A stretch of 64,000 nt of DNA from contig JADDTR010000004.1 in assembly GCA_015345905.1 (NCBI GenBank), forward strand, positions 124,001-188,000, read 5' to 3'. This document shows, piece after piece, positions 29,995 through 41,913 of this stretch (position 1 is the first letter of the stretch; every line of letters begins with the position of its first letter). The stretch comes from Aotearoamyces nothofagi. Taxonomy: Eukaryota > Ascomycota > Leotiomycetes > Leotiales > Tympanidaceae. The position numbers were made by a program, and so were the translations under genes. The notes below the pieces were generated by a model. That model saw nothing but the letters and a program-made list of their open reading frames with translations, was not told where the DNA came from and ran no database searches.

Positions 29995-30989
29995 ATGTCC
30001 GGGCTAGTAGCATATGGAAGCAGTGATGAAGAGGATGTTCAGCAGGTATATAGTCCACTCCCGACTCCAGTCAAGGTAAGCCCAGTCGCGTCTCTTGAAA
30101 CAGCTCTCTAGACAAATCACTGAATATGTAGATGACAGACGGAGGAAGCATTGTCCGCCTCACAAAAGCCTGAAATTGGAGCAGTAGAAGGTATGTATAT
30201 CTTTTCTGCGCCTTCTGCAAACTGTCTGACAGAATGCCAGTAAAAAGAGCCAATGGATATGGTTTGGCGCAAACCGATGCTCATAGCCCTGCGAAAAACA
30301 TCCCACTCAACCCTAACGCTCCAATAATGGGCCCTGCTTTAGATCCTTCGGAGCCTATAGAGACCTTTATGTCTTCTTCACTATCAGTAGAGGCGGAACA
30401 GTCGACGCCATTATCCCCATACTCAGCAAACAGAGCCCGACTTCGCGAACTCACCCTTCCCCCATTACCCAATTACGATGTTCCATCTTCACCACCAGGA
30501 TCACCTGCACATAATGTCAATGCCAAATTTGCGCATTTCCTACGGTTAAAGAAACAGGGCGTACACTTCAACGAGAAGCTGGCCAAATCATCTGCTCTCA
30601 AGAACCCCAGTCTCATGCAGAAGCTCATGGACTTTGCAGACATTGATGACGGGGCACAATACGCAAGCACATTGCCAAATGATATTTGGAATCCACAAGC
30701 ATTTCCAGAAAGTGCGTATAAAGAAGAACTTGCTAAGAACCAACAGCAGATTCTTAAGAAAAGGGAAGAGGAGAGGCTCAAGGGGACGAGGAATTCATTA
30801 GACTTTGTCCCGGCCACAGTTTCGGCAGACCCTAGCTGGGGCGGAACACCGGGAGCTGGAGCTGGAGCTGGAGGGAGAGCTGGCCCGAAGAGTACAGCTG
30901 AAAGGGTTATGGCTGGCCTGGATCGCCCAAGGTCAAATTCACCGCAAATCCAGGCTGGCCTGAAGAGGAAAACGAGATTCGAAAGTTGA
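29995..30989 (+). CDS. HCNGP/SAP30-binding-protein-like nuclear protein
   Basis: Three exons (29995-30075, 30139-30190, 30241-30989) give 293 residues. The opening MSGLVAYGSSDEED is the conserved start of HCNGP/SAP30BP proteins. The HCNGP domain follows in the second half: FLRLKKQGVHFNEKL, LKNPSLMQKLMDFADIDD and LPNDIWNPQAF, ending in a charged helix. The C-terminus is Gly/Ala-rich and basic (GLKRKTRFES). Animal SAP30BP has been linked to transcriptional repression and to splicing; the fungal role is less defined. The second exon's acceptor (GACAG) was chosen because the nearer TAG acceptor leads to an in-frame stop. Confidence 0.85.
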
Positions 30990-31811
30990 CAAAGGGCATG
31001 ACTTGAAGTATTAATATCACATGGGCAATAGATCAGTCTAGAGAAGCGTGGCCTTGGGGAAGAGAACAACTCCATGGGCTGTCTGGGTCACGAGATGCTA
31101 AGTGCATCAAGCTGCTACGCCACGCGCGCTGAAAAGCAAGCGACACCAGACAGTGCGTAGTAGCTATCATTTGATGAAGGTGCTCAGGCAACGGCGTCTA
31201 CAGCTCCTATAGCCATAGCGTCTACAAGACGAGAGGCATGGTAATATCAGACTAGCTCAATACATGAATATTTCTGACCGCTGCCTTTCTTTGACAATTG
31301 TAACGACTCTGTGATTATCGCCAACACATGTGCTGTACAGTATTGAGCTCCTAGAACGCCGAATACTGCGAATTTTCTATTTGCGGATTCTCTCAAAGCC
31401 CGCAAGCACCTTGATCAGCACCTTGATCTCTGAATCCCGCTGTTGGACGTCGGCAAATCTTACAGTGCGATAGACAGAGAGATTTCTGATAGAGCCGTAC
31501 GTGCACGGACCGGCGAAGTCTCCGTGGCTGCCTATCGCTTCGATAACTTCTCTCGAGTCGGAGTAATCAAGTCTTTGCCCGGCGATCCTATTGGCGACGC
31601 TCTGCCCAGACATCTAACCTTAACCTTCGAAGGACCGTTCTCCGGGAAGCTTTCCCTCAGGCATAAAAGAGCGTCTTGCGTTGCTGAGCTGCCGATTCCG
31701 TTGCCTGCGATTATTGCGACCGATGTCTTGCTAATCGCAGCTTATCACACTCCCTCAGCTCCACGGGACGGGTCTTGCTTCCCCAGAACTCTTCTGCGAT
31801 TGTTCGCAGCC
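30990..31811. other. intergenic, HCNGP-like to Chk2-type kinase
   Basis: Promoter region of the kinase gene. The kinase reading frame stays open upstream to about 31443 but contains no ATG before 31812, so it is treated as leader. Confidence 0.6.
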
Positions 31812-34039
31812 ATGGCTCCTCAAGGCGAGAAAAGCCAATTAAAGCGCGGCCGAGTATGTAACTGTGCAACCATTGCCTATTGCCTTGTTTAGCATCAGTC
31901 TGAGGCTAACACGTTGCATCACAGGGCACTGCCGGTGAGGATGGCTCGGATTCGAAGAAGCCTCGACGTTCCGCTCGTCTGTCTGCAAATGGCCCAAACA
32001 CACCAGTTTCCCAGAAGCAGCATCTCCCCTCGCCTTTGACGCACCATGAATCTACATCTTCCACTGAGGCTTTTAAGGAAGGAACAGCAACGCCTCCGGA
32101 AGGGCGACCAAGTCAATTACACCATAGAACTCCAGACGGTTCCCCTATTCACGCTCCCGTGTTTTCCTCACCGCCCCAAGACACGCAGCCATTCTCGCAG
32201 TTTGTAAATCCTACCACATCACTCTCGGATGACGTAGAAGACGAGTTTAAAGAGGGCGTATGGGGCTACTTATTGCCTTTGGATGCGAAGTATGGAAAGT
32301 CATTGGTTATGCGAAAGCGTACAGCTTGTCCTATGCCAGGTGCAATGGAAGAGCTTGGATGTGACAGTGCACAATCAAATGGAAATAATTATTTGAAAGA
32401 GGAGGAAGCATATGAGAAGACAAAGCTGAAAGGAATTGCGTCGGGTGGCTACCTAATCGGTCGCCATCCTGAGTGTGGTAAGTTAAATTGGCAATGTTTT
32501 GATCTTCCATCATTAGCTCATCCTTAAAGATCTTATTATCGATGATCCCATAGTGTCTAATAGACATTGCTTGATATTTACGGAGAACAAAGGCGGCGAC
32601 ACTATCGCGGTCTTAGAGGACTTGTCAAGTAATGGAACATTTGTTAATGAAAGCATCATCGGGCGCAACAAGAGAAGAGAACTCCAGGACAATGACGAGA
32701 TCACCATATTAGACAAAGCTCGGTTTGTCTTTCGATATCCGAAGGTCCGAGAGACGAGCGCATTTCACCAGCAATACACACTCCTCGAGAAACTTGGAAA
32801 AGGGCATTTTGCGGAGGTTTTCCTATGTATTGAAAAGGCCACAGGCCAACGTTATGCAGTTAAGATATTTACAAAGCAGCAGGGCGTAGAGGAACGATCT
32901 AAGACAGAGGGATTGCAGCAGGAAATTGCCGTCCTTATGGGAGTTAGTCATCCTAACGTGCTCTGTCTGAAAGATACTTTTGATGACAGAAGCGCCGTAT
33001 ATTTGGTATTAGAACTCGCTGCAGAAGGAGAACTTTTCAACTGGATCGTAATGAAGCAGAAATTGACTGAGGAAGAAACGCGAAAGGTCTTCATTCAGCT
33101 CTTTCAAGGAATCAAATACCTAGTAAGCCGTATTATATCTATTTCTCTATCTATTATATACTTACTAACTATCGCCAGCATGATCGAAACATTGTCCATC
33201 GTGATATTAAGCCTGAGAATATCTTGCTCACGGACAAGGACCTCTCAGTTAAGGTAGCTGATTTTGGCTTGGCCAAAATCATCGGCGAGGAGTCCTTCAC
33301 TACCACTTTATGTGGCACCCCTAGCTATGTGGCACCAGAGATCCTGGAAGATACCAGACACAGGCGCTATACACGAGCAGTTGACATATGGTCATTAGGA
33401 GTCGTCCTGTATATCTGCCTTTGCGGCTTCCCGCCATTCTCAGATGAGCTGTACTCCCCAGAGAATCCATATTCTTTGACTCAACAGATCAAGATGGGTC
33501 GCTTTGACTATCCTTCTCCATACTGGGACTCTGTTGGCGATCCTGCTCTCGATCTCATTGACCGCATGTTGACTGTCGATGTTGACAAACGCTACACCAT
33601 CGATGAATGCCTGGAGCATCCATGGACTACCCATAAGGTCATAAATGTCAATGATAGCACTGATGGACTTGTTGGTGGTATTGCAGGCCTTGACTTCACC
33701 AAGCGAAAAATGGCACGTGAGCGGACCCTTCTCAGTAGCATCAATGATGTCAAGGTTGCCAAAGTTATTGAAGTTGAGCCGAATAAAGATCCTGTTAAGG
33801 TATACGTAAAGAATCCAAACAGTCGCAACAAAATCAACAATTCATTTGCCACACATGTTAAGGGTAATCCCAAGAGCCATCCCGGTGCACCGAAGAAGGA
33901 AATTACCCCTGCTTCACGCAGAAATCCGGATGAGTTCATGGGTCTGGGCGGAAAGGGCGACCAGGAGCTCTTTGGACTTGACGGGGAAAGTCAATACACA
34001 AAGGACGATGTTAACGACGTCTCCAAGAATGCTCCATAA
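31812..34039 (+). CDS. FHA-domain checkpoint kinase, Chk2/Rad53/Cds1 family (Prd-4-like)
   Basis: Four exons (31812-31853, 31925-32477, 32530-33122, 33179-34039) give 682 residues. A Ser/Pro-rich N-terminus precedes an FHA domain with GRHPEC, SNRH and SSNGTF (about residues 190-270). The kinase domain runs from about 281: glycine loop LGKGHFAEVF, ATP lysine K310, catalytic D405 in HRDIKPEN, DFG at 424-426, APE at 448-450. Activation-loop threonines 437-439 sit in the position of Chk2 autophosphorylation sites. Only one FHA domain is visible, as in Chk2, Cds1 and Neurospora PRD-4; Rad53 has two. The known role is transducing DNA-damage and replication stress in the nucleus, and in Neurospora also resetting the clock. 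The basic C-terminal tail is poorly conserved. Confidence 0.93.
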
Positions 34040-34650
34040 ACTCTAGCAAACATGCTTTTCTTACCCGGCGTTCTTGTACATTAAATTCCTGATTCCCTTT
34101 GGTCATAGGGCTTCATTATCTAGATCGGGAGATACTAATTCCGATATTGAGATAATAATCTCTTTCGATATGCAGGGACAGGATAACTTCATCTAGGTGC
34201 TTATTCAAAAGTGGGATGGGGTATGGTTAGGATGAAAAGTGGTATATTTTGTTATATTTTGGGAATAGTATTATGAGACACATTCAATGTAAATGCGTGT
34301 TCATGTTGCTTAACGGCAGTTTTTTTTCTTTTTTGCAGATTGGGTGATATTATCTAATTAATGACACTCACGCCCTGCCATGTTGTATTTATAACGTTAG
34401 ATAAGAAGGCTAGGCATAATACATCTCATTACATTGGAGAATGTCTACCTACATACAAGTATTCTTGTAAAACCCTCGCCGGCTAACCTTCAACCGTCAA
34501 ACACCATTAATGCAACGCTAATTAATGCAAGTAATACCAAGTCGGCCCCTGAGTAAACGCCGGCCCTTCCTTGCCTATCCGCCATCCCAAGCCCTATCTA
34601 TCGTATTTGAATATTATAAGCTGCTATAATTACAAGTGAGCGGAAAAGGT
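34040..34650. other. convergent AT-rich spacer
   Basis: About 600 bases between the 3' ends of the kinase and MDM31 genes, with a T-run near 34320. No gene was seen. Confidence 0.6.
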
Positions 34651-36984
34651 TCATGTCGTATGGCCTGCTAATCCCATAAACAATGCCTGTACAGCGAGTG
34701 ATATAGACCAGAAGCCAACCTTTTTGAACCTTCGCATTCTAGCCTGGCTGTCCATGACATCCTTTGCAAATGCTTCGTACGTCTCAGCGGAAAGATCCTC
34801 CATCAGACCGCTATCGAAAATGGTCCAGCTACCGTCAAATTCGCTTGCTCTCTTCACGATTCGACAATGAATAGGGATGAAAGTCTTCTTGGAGTTGATA
34901 TATGCAACAATCGGGCGAATAAGAGCTTGATTGATGTACGAAATCTCGTGAGTGAAGAGCGGTACAACAGCACGAACATCGTTTAGGTTGACTTTTAGGT
35001 CCATGACAAGAAAACGCTTGTCACTGTCTCTGTCCTTCTTCTCCTCAAAGGCAGCTCTCTGATCAGGGGTATCTAGATCAAGCGTACGTGGATTATTTTC
35101 GAGAATATGGATATAGCGATTTGAGGTCACAGTTGCCTCCATTCGGTCGTAGAGATCGGACATTACTTTAGCAATGCCCTCATCATTATCCACAGGAAAC
35201 ATAATATCGGCAACTATGTCAACGTTGCCCTCATGTATCCAGCCAAAAAGTCCATCAACACCTCGGTTAAGATGATCAATCTTCAATGCGTCAATGCGAA
35301 ATCGGCTGTGCTTTTTCCACGGATTTGCTTCACCGAATGCTTCTGCACTGGTATGAGTATCAGTGAAGCCGTGATTTTGCCGGGGGTGTATATTGAAAAG
35401 AGATCCGTCAAATGAACCTGACATCTGATTCGCCGAGAGAATATCGTAAAACAACCATTGTTTGCGGAGTTGAGGCAACTCGCAAGTGAATATGCTCATA
35501 GGGAACGGTCTGAATCCATTCGGCTGATGAACAGTGATAAGTAAGTCTTCCAGTTTGAAGGAATCAATCTCAAAATCTCCAAGATTATGCTCATGCTTAT
35601 ATGTCCTAGGATCGACATATTCATCGCCCCAATTGACGGATGTTCGATCTACAACACCCCTAACTCCTTTGACTTCTACATCCCGCAAAAGCCCTTTGCC
35701 GTTCCACCATTTCACGAAGGATAAGGTGACATTGACAGTGTCGATTGTCACGTCAAACTGCGTATAGTTTGTATCTTCTTCCTCTTCTCGTAGCTTTCCG
35801 GCTTCTGCCTGTCTTTCGGCGGCTGCCGCAGCTGCGGCGCTCATCGATGAACCTTTTCTGACTTTGCTCTTGCCTTGTCCTGGCCTTCTTGAAACGAATA
35901 CTTTTTGAAAGGTGATCACTCCGTCGCCCCATTTCGGTACAATAGCGTTTTCAAAGACGACTTTCACGCCAGCAGAATTTGTAAGGTAGTCGCCAACCCA
36001 TCTAGCTAGTGTTTCTACATTTCTTAATTAGCAGAGACGAGGACGAAAGACATACAGCAACATACCCTGTGCAACGACCGTGTTGATAGCTAGGATTAGG
36101 AGAGATACAAAGGTCGTAGTTCCAACCAAGATCCAGACTATGTGGCCTACTACCAACCATGATACGAACGCGCTCCAATCATCCACGTTCCAGGGCCGCA
36201 CACTCCGAATCGAAAACCACTTGAATCGAACCCCCAGGCGAGACCAGAATCCTGTTGCAGCTGCAAGAAGTTCTTCTTTTGTAGGCCGAGGCGGCATTTT
36301 GGGTAGATGAGGGAGTTGGAAGTAACTATGTGTCTCTGAACGATTCAGAACCTCGCCAGCAGCATCATTGTCAATTATTTTTGATGTCGGCGAAGGCGGA
36401 GCACTTCGTTTCGAGGAATTGACCATCATTTTACTGCTATTTTGACCCTCCGGTGGCGAGCTCTTATTCTTTCTCATGATATCCCTTTCCCTCCTTCGAC
36501 TACTGGTACGTATTGTCCTACAGCATATTTGCCTAATAAGTGGTGAGATCTGCTGCCGTTCCAGCACGTTTTTGGTGCGCAAGGTCTTTTCGATGACGCC
36601 AGAACATGAAGTAATGGCAGAACTTGTTGCAGTTGTCGTTGGACTGATTCCAAAAAGGAGAAAGCCGCCGGACGCGAAGCTTCGCATTGTCATATGACTT
36701 ATCGTCCTAGAAGGTAACATAGGAGATAGTCTAGGTCTGCTCTGTGAAAATGCATTTCGAATAATGTCTGGGTAGATGGACGAACAAGAACGTGGAGGGC
36801 GTCGAGTCGTGGATCTAATGAATGGACTTGCTGATCCCCATAATTGGGACCACAGCTTGCCTTTAATTGTACCGGACATGGTCTTTAGACCATCATGGAT
36901 ACAATGCAAGCTGTTGAAGCTGCTGTGACTTAGGTATATACGAGCCCAAAAAGAGATGCCGCGAGCGTTCTTGCCGCTCGTCAA
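34651..36984 (-). CDS. mdm31: mitochondrial distribution and morphology protein Mdm31/Mdm32 family
   Basis: Two exons on the minus strand, 36984-36066 and 36014-34651, give up to 760 residues. A second in-frame ATG at 36879 (MSGTIKGKLWSQLWG) would give 725 residues and starts directly with a basic, mitochondrial-type presequence; I consider either possible. After a long Ser/Arg-rich region comes PPRPTKEELLAAATGF, then a transmembrane helix (HIVWILVGTTTFVSLLILAI). The large conserved domain follows (VVFENAIVPKWGDGVITFQ), ending with a second hydrophobic segment (FWSISLAVQALFMGLAG). Yeast Mdm31/32 are inner-membrane proteins with a large intermembrane-space domain. They act in mitochondrial shape, nucleoid stability and phospholipid homeostasis. 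An Ala-rich basic insert (AAAAAAERQAEAGK) lies in the conserved domain. Confidence 0.92.
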
Positions 36985-37237
36985 ATTTATGCGCTAGCGT
37001 AAGGTAGTTGCATGTGAGAGTTTTTGCACTAGTGAACTTTTGTCATAGTGGCTCCGATAAACCAACGAAAAGTTTGGAGATTGAAGACACCGCGAAGGAG
37101 GAACGACAATAACATTTTTTTTGAAAAGGCCCTCAAGAAGGAAAGACAATAATCTTTCCGAACACGGCGTCTAGATCAAGATTTACTTACGCTCGCCCGG
37201 CATTTACTTAACATCACCTTGCTCTCCACTTTCTAAT

Positions 37238-38207
37238 ATGCCAGCCCCGACTGCACTGCTTCGGCAGCCAGAGGAGTCCACTGAAGCTGCGGCTGTTCTA
37301 TTACCTCAAGATGGTCAGTCTGGCTAACTGAGAATTCAATAGAAATATGCTGATTTGTGGTAGATGAGGAGTTGTTGCTCGATGCGCCAAACATGGCATC
37401 TTCAGATACTACAGCAGTTGTCCAATTAGTGGACGACGACACAGAGATGCACATTGACGAGGAAGGGCGACCGAGATTCGCCCCAGCAAAGAATATCGTA
37501 AGCCGCAATGTTAAATGTAGACTTCCTAGCTAACAAACAAAAGGACGGGCCTGCACGAGTCGAAACCCGCAAAGTCCTTATTCCACCCCATCGCATGACA
37601 CCACTGAAAGCTGCCTGGCCTAAAATTTACCCTCCACTCGTTGAGCATCTCAAGTTGCAGGTTCGGATGAATGTGAAGAGCCGGGCCGTCGAATTGCGTA
37701 CTTCAAAGCATACTACCGACACTGGCGCTTTACAAAAAGGGGAGGATTTTGTAAAGGCATTTACTCTGGGTTTCGATGTCGACGACGCTATTGCGCTTTT
37801 GCGCCTGGATGACCTGTTCATTCAGACGTTCGAGGTCAAAGATGTAAAGACGTTACAAGGAGAGTATGTGCTACTGCTTTGACTTGATAATTTTTAGGAT
37901 ATCTGCTGATATTTGATAGACATCTTGGTCGTGCTATTGGTCGGATAGCAGGAAAAGACGGCAAGACGAAGTTCGCTATCGAGAATGCTTCTAGGACAAG
38001 GGTTGTTCTGGCTGATTCCAAGGTAAACCAGAATACTCGCTACGCTTCTATTTTGTCTAACGATATATCTAGATACATATTCTAGGATCGTTCATAAACA
38101 TAGGGATAGCAAGAGAAGCAATTGTAAGCCTAATCCTAGGATCTCCGCCAGGTAAGGTATATGGGAACCTACGAAAAGTTGCGTCTAGAATGAAGGAGAG
38201 ATTTTAG
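37238..38207 (+). CDS. pno1: pre-rRNA-processing KH-domain protein Pno1 (Dim2)
   Basis: Five exons (37238-37313, 37364-37497, 37544-37863, 37920-38022, 38073-38207) give 255 residues. An acidic N-terminus (VDDDTEMHIDEEG) is followed by RKVLIPPHRMTPLKAAW and the KH-like fold. The second KH domain carries the loop IAGKDGKT within GRAIGRIAGKDGKTKF. The C-terminus VYGNLRKVASRMKERF is the family end. Pno1/Dim2 joins pre-40S particles in the nucleolus, recruits the dimethylase Dim1 and guards the 18S 3' end until cleavage. It is divergent from MDM31 with a shared upstream region of about 250-360 bases. Each of the five exons joins conserved sequence. Confidence 0.95.
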
Positions 38208-38902
38208 TGGGAGATCTGCCGGCGTTTTGCACGAAATGGCGTTTTAGGGAAGGATGAGGGAAAATCGCATGGCGTTATCTAGTAATTCTGATAGATGAAA
38301 CGATGGCATATTACCAAGAGAGTGAAAGACATCAGACATTAGAGTGTGTTTAACTAAATGGCATATCCTTTTGTTTACAGTCTCTAGTGATGGCAGCCTG
38401 CTCATTGCATAATCTCTAATTTATGTTCCCCTTGCAGGCCTCGTATACTTGCTATCAGTCTCTTCATCGCCCCTCTATGCAGTTCTAATACCGTCCTTTG
38501 CTTGTCTCTTCAAATACAACAGTATTTAGCGGTAAAGGCACAAACATTAACGAGATAATTGACAGCAAAGATAATGGCATGTATTACGGTAGTAAAAGTT
38601 CAAAAGATCCTAATGTCAAGAAGGGGTTCAGACAAAGTGACGTGGTACTCGGAGATATAGACTACAGTTGAATAGAAACCTCTCACCAATAACTAACAAA
38701 TGATCGCCTGTTAATTTCTATCTTATTCGGTAGGAGGATACGAAAGCTAAGCGCCCTGTCGCGATTGTCTAACTAAGCGATTATTTCAAAAAAAAAACCC
38801 CTCCCAAAAAGAACTTCGCCCTTCAAAAAAATATACGCCCTCAGGCCAGTTCTCCACCCCGGCATAAAGGGAGAAAAATAAAAAAAAATAAACAGATGAT
38901 AA
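38208..38902. other. intergenic, PNO1 3' side to tRNA
   Basis: About 700 bases of AT-rich spacer with several A-runs near 38.79-38.89 kb. No protein gene was seen. Confidence 0.6.
38880..38888 (-). terminator. Pol III T-run terminator of the tRNA gene
   Basis: Nine consecutive T on the minus strand start about 15 bases past the tRNA 3' end, the usual RNA polymerase III stop signal. Confidence 0.75.
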
Positions 38903-38992
38903 TGACCAAAGAGAGGCTCGATCTCTCGACCTTCTGCGAACGAGTTGCGAAACTTGTTAAGCAGACGTGATAACCAACTACACCATTCGGCC
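38903..38992 (-). tRNA. tRNA-Val(AAC) with a 16-nt intron
   Basis: Minus strand. The acceptor stem GGCCGAA pairs with TTTGGTC (two G-U pairs) and is followed by discriminator A. The D arm reads GTGTAGTTGGTTATCAC. The anticodon stem TCTGC/GCAGA encloses a loop TTAACA...C with anticodon AAC (valine GTT codons). A 16-nt insertion (38939-38954) sits right after position 37, the standard place for nuclear tRNA introns. The T stem GAGAG/CTCTC carries loop ATCGAGC, and GATCGAGCC fits the Pol III B-box consensus GWTCRANNC, although position 54 is A rather than the usual T. A T-run terminator follows. Confidence 0.93.
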
Positions 38993-39926
38993 TATTTGCT
39001 GTTGTTGACGCTGGAACTTGCTATTCAATACTATAAGACTCTTCTGATCCGCCGCCCCGGATGGTGGCGTTTAGACCCGCACAAGGTGTCCGAGCCGGCC
39101 TTGCCTGACCCACACAAGCAACTAAGGTTCTCCAATCTATGCGCGACAAGGCATCTAGATTGATTTACGGGATTATTCAGGGGAGGGGATAGTATATCAC
39201 AGCATCAAAGAGTACCAAATACAGTGCATTATACTCCAACACCACTAGATACGCATGCTGCAGCACGCTATCACAAGCAGCTCTCCAGCTCCTCTTGCTC
39301 ATACAAGCTCGAGCGGCCTCACGTGGCGCGATAGCATGTCGAGCCAGGATCTCAAGAATCAGGCTCCTTGTATGCATGAGGGAATGACGTATGCGCAATC
39401 TGTATTTCCCTTACTCGGAAGTAAAAGCAATTGATTAGAAGCTCTGGCCGGGGAGAGATCTGTGACCGCTGCCCACTTCGCCGTCTGCGAGTGTGGGTCG
39501 CTGAGATAGATAAGTAGATGGATGGGAGCAGACCGGAGGAGCTCTGCTTGTGGACTGATCTTATGATAACTTCTATGTCGCTATCGAGCATGCCTGAACT
39601 AATCCAGAAACTCTCCTGATGGACTGATGATGGCTTCACGTCATTATCCAGCACCCAAAACTAGATAACGCGAGTTAAGAGCACCGTGGTAGCAGGGCGA
39701 TGGGGTTTGGATGATTCGGGACACCAGAGGCATATCTCCATCTGTCTATTGAACCCAGTTGGCTACCCTCTTTCAGGCTTTCGGCAATCAAGGATGCACA
39801 TACAAATATTACGATATTGGACGAATTGCAATGAATTATAATTTAACTTAAATTTAGCAATGATACATTTGCGGCAATATGTGGTAATTGATATCTCTAT
39901 AATATTTACCATCCATATACATAACC
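38993..39926. other. intergenic, tRNA to amino acid permease
   Basis: About 930 bases with no recognisable gene. It contains the tRNA upstream region and the AT-rich 3' flank of the permease. Confidence 0.6.
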
Positions 39927-41913
39927 TTAGCAGGCCATCTTATATATTTTCTTCCATGTTGGCCATGCCATCCTCTCCTGGCGTTCAGCCTCGATCAATT
40001 CAGCGGTATCGATTTCTCGTCTACCCGTCGCTAAGTCGATGTTGTGGGAACGCATGATTGGCGTCTTGTAGTATACTTTGTAAGAGATGTAAAATATGAT
40101 GACAATCGGGGCTGCGAGATATGCCAGGAAGAAGTTCTGCGCAATTCCGGATGGGGTGTACGTTGAGTAATCGACTGGCCATACTGCTGTCCAGAACTGG
40201 GCAATGAGAACCAGCACGTTCAGAATGAAGCCAATCCACGAGCCAATCAGGCCTCCTTGAGAACGGAAAGCAAGCTCGTCTAGCGAATGGCCTTGCTTCT
40301 TCCACGCACGACGAAAGCGGATGTGAGACAAACAAATAGATCCCCAGGTGAAGATAGAGGATAGACCAGAAAGCGAATATAACCAGTCGAGAGCTGTACC
40401 GGCGGTATCTTGGCCTCCAGCCACAACATAACAGATCAGACCGAGAACAGACGCGACGATGATTGAAACAAGGGGACGTCCCTTACGATCAACATAGCTT
40501 AGGATCTTTGGGGCTTGACCCTGATCTGCCAGCGCAGCAAGCGTCCGCGATGAACCATAGATAGACGAATTGCCGACAGATAAGACGGCAATCAGAATAA
40601 CTACATTCATAATTGAGGGAAGAACTGCGATGCTGGCGTTGTTGATGGCAATGACGAAAGGCGAGGCCTTAGCATCTTCAGATGACGTGCCAAGCAATCT
40701 GCTATCACCGTATGGAACTAAGAGACTGACAACGGTCAGAGCAACCATATAGAACAAGCAGATGCGCCAGAAGACTTGTTTGATGGCTTTAGGAAGAGTC
40801 TTCCGTGGGTTACTGGCTTCCGCAGCAGCCAGGCCAACAAGTTCAGTACCGGCAAAAGAGAACGCTGCGGTAACAAGTACGCTGCATAGTCCTTTGAAGC
40901 CATTGTGAAATGCGCCCGACTCTATGCTTCCTGCTGCAATCGTTGTGTCATCGTACCCAGCATAGTCGGCTGGAACATTGTTAGACTTCCAGTAACGACC
41001 ACCAATATAGTCTCCGTCTGGTCCACCACCACAATTGAGAATAATTCCCAAGATGATAAAGCCAATAACAGCGACGACTTTAATGATAGCAAAGACGAAC
41101 TCGGCCTCGCCATAGCCCCTCACGCCGAAAAAGTTGATTGAAACAATCACCACCAAGAAAATTGTGACCCAGGCTGCCGAGTTCGTGTCCTCGGCGCCAG
41201 GCCAGAAGGATAAGGTAATCGATGCGGCGACGATTTCGAGGGGTAGGACGACAAGCCATTGCATGGCATAACTATAATGGATTAGTTCTACTTCTGCTGT
41301 CTGGGGTAAGGCGGCAGGGTGCTCTACTCACTTCCAGCCCATAGCGAAACCCCATGCAGGATCAAGGAAACGAGTCGAGTATGCCGCGAAAGACCCAGCG
41401 ACGGGATATAAGACGGCCATCTCGCCTAAGGCTTGCATTGTGCAGAACATCATGATACCGATGATGCCGAAGGCGATGATCAAAGACGCAGGCCCACCTG
41501 AAGAAAGCGCCGCACCGGAGGTGACGAAGAGACCAGTTCCTAGAAAGAAGTCAGCTCTATTCTACGCAGCCAGATCTGGCGCCCGCTACACTCTGCGGGC
41601 ACACCCTTTATGACCTACCAATGGAGCCTCCAATGGCGATCATCTGTAAATGCCGCCCCTTGAGCTTGCGGGCGAGGCCAGAGTGGGCAGTACGCTGCGC
41701 AGCAGCCTCATGATCGAAACCCCCATCACTCGTCTTCCCAGGAGCCTTCAAGATTGTAGCGTTGGGATCTCGCCGGAGGCTGTCGACAGCCCGTGTGGTC
41801 CACGAGGCCTTGGGGCCCTCTTCAGCATATACCTGCACGGGGCTGGCGATGGAGTCAGCATTGGGATCGTGGAGGCCCTTCTCAACGTCCTGCTCATGCG
41901 ATTTGGCAGTCAT
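39927..41913 (-). CDS. amino acid permease, Gap1/YAT type (APC superfamily)
   Basis: Three exons on the minus strand (41913-41619, 41539-41332, 41271-39927) give 615 residues. A hydrophilic N-terminus of about 90 residues leads to the first membrane span with LKGRHLQMIAIGGSIGTGLFVTSG, the substrate-binding signature of YAT permeases. GWNYAMQWLVVLPLE (completed across the second intron) and FSFAGTELVGLAAAEASNPRKTLP follow; about twelve membrane spans are visible. The tail is hydrophilic, without the di-leucine of yeast Gap1 being obvious. The protein is a plasma-membrane proton symporter for amino acids; specificity cannot be read from sequence. It marks the transition from the housekeeping block to accessory genes. 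Confidence 0.92.

Noticed and set aside
31443-31811. Upstream extension of the Chk2-type kinase reading frame
   Set aside because: The frame is open but contains no ATG before 31812, and its sequence shows no family resemblance.
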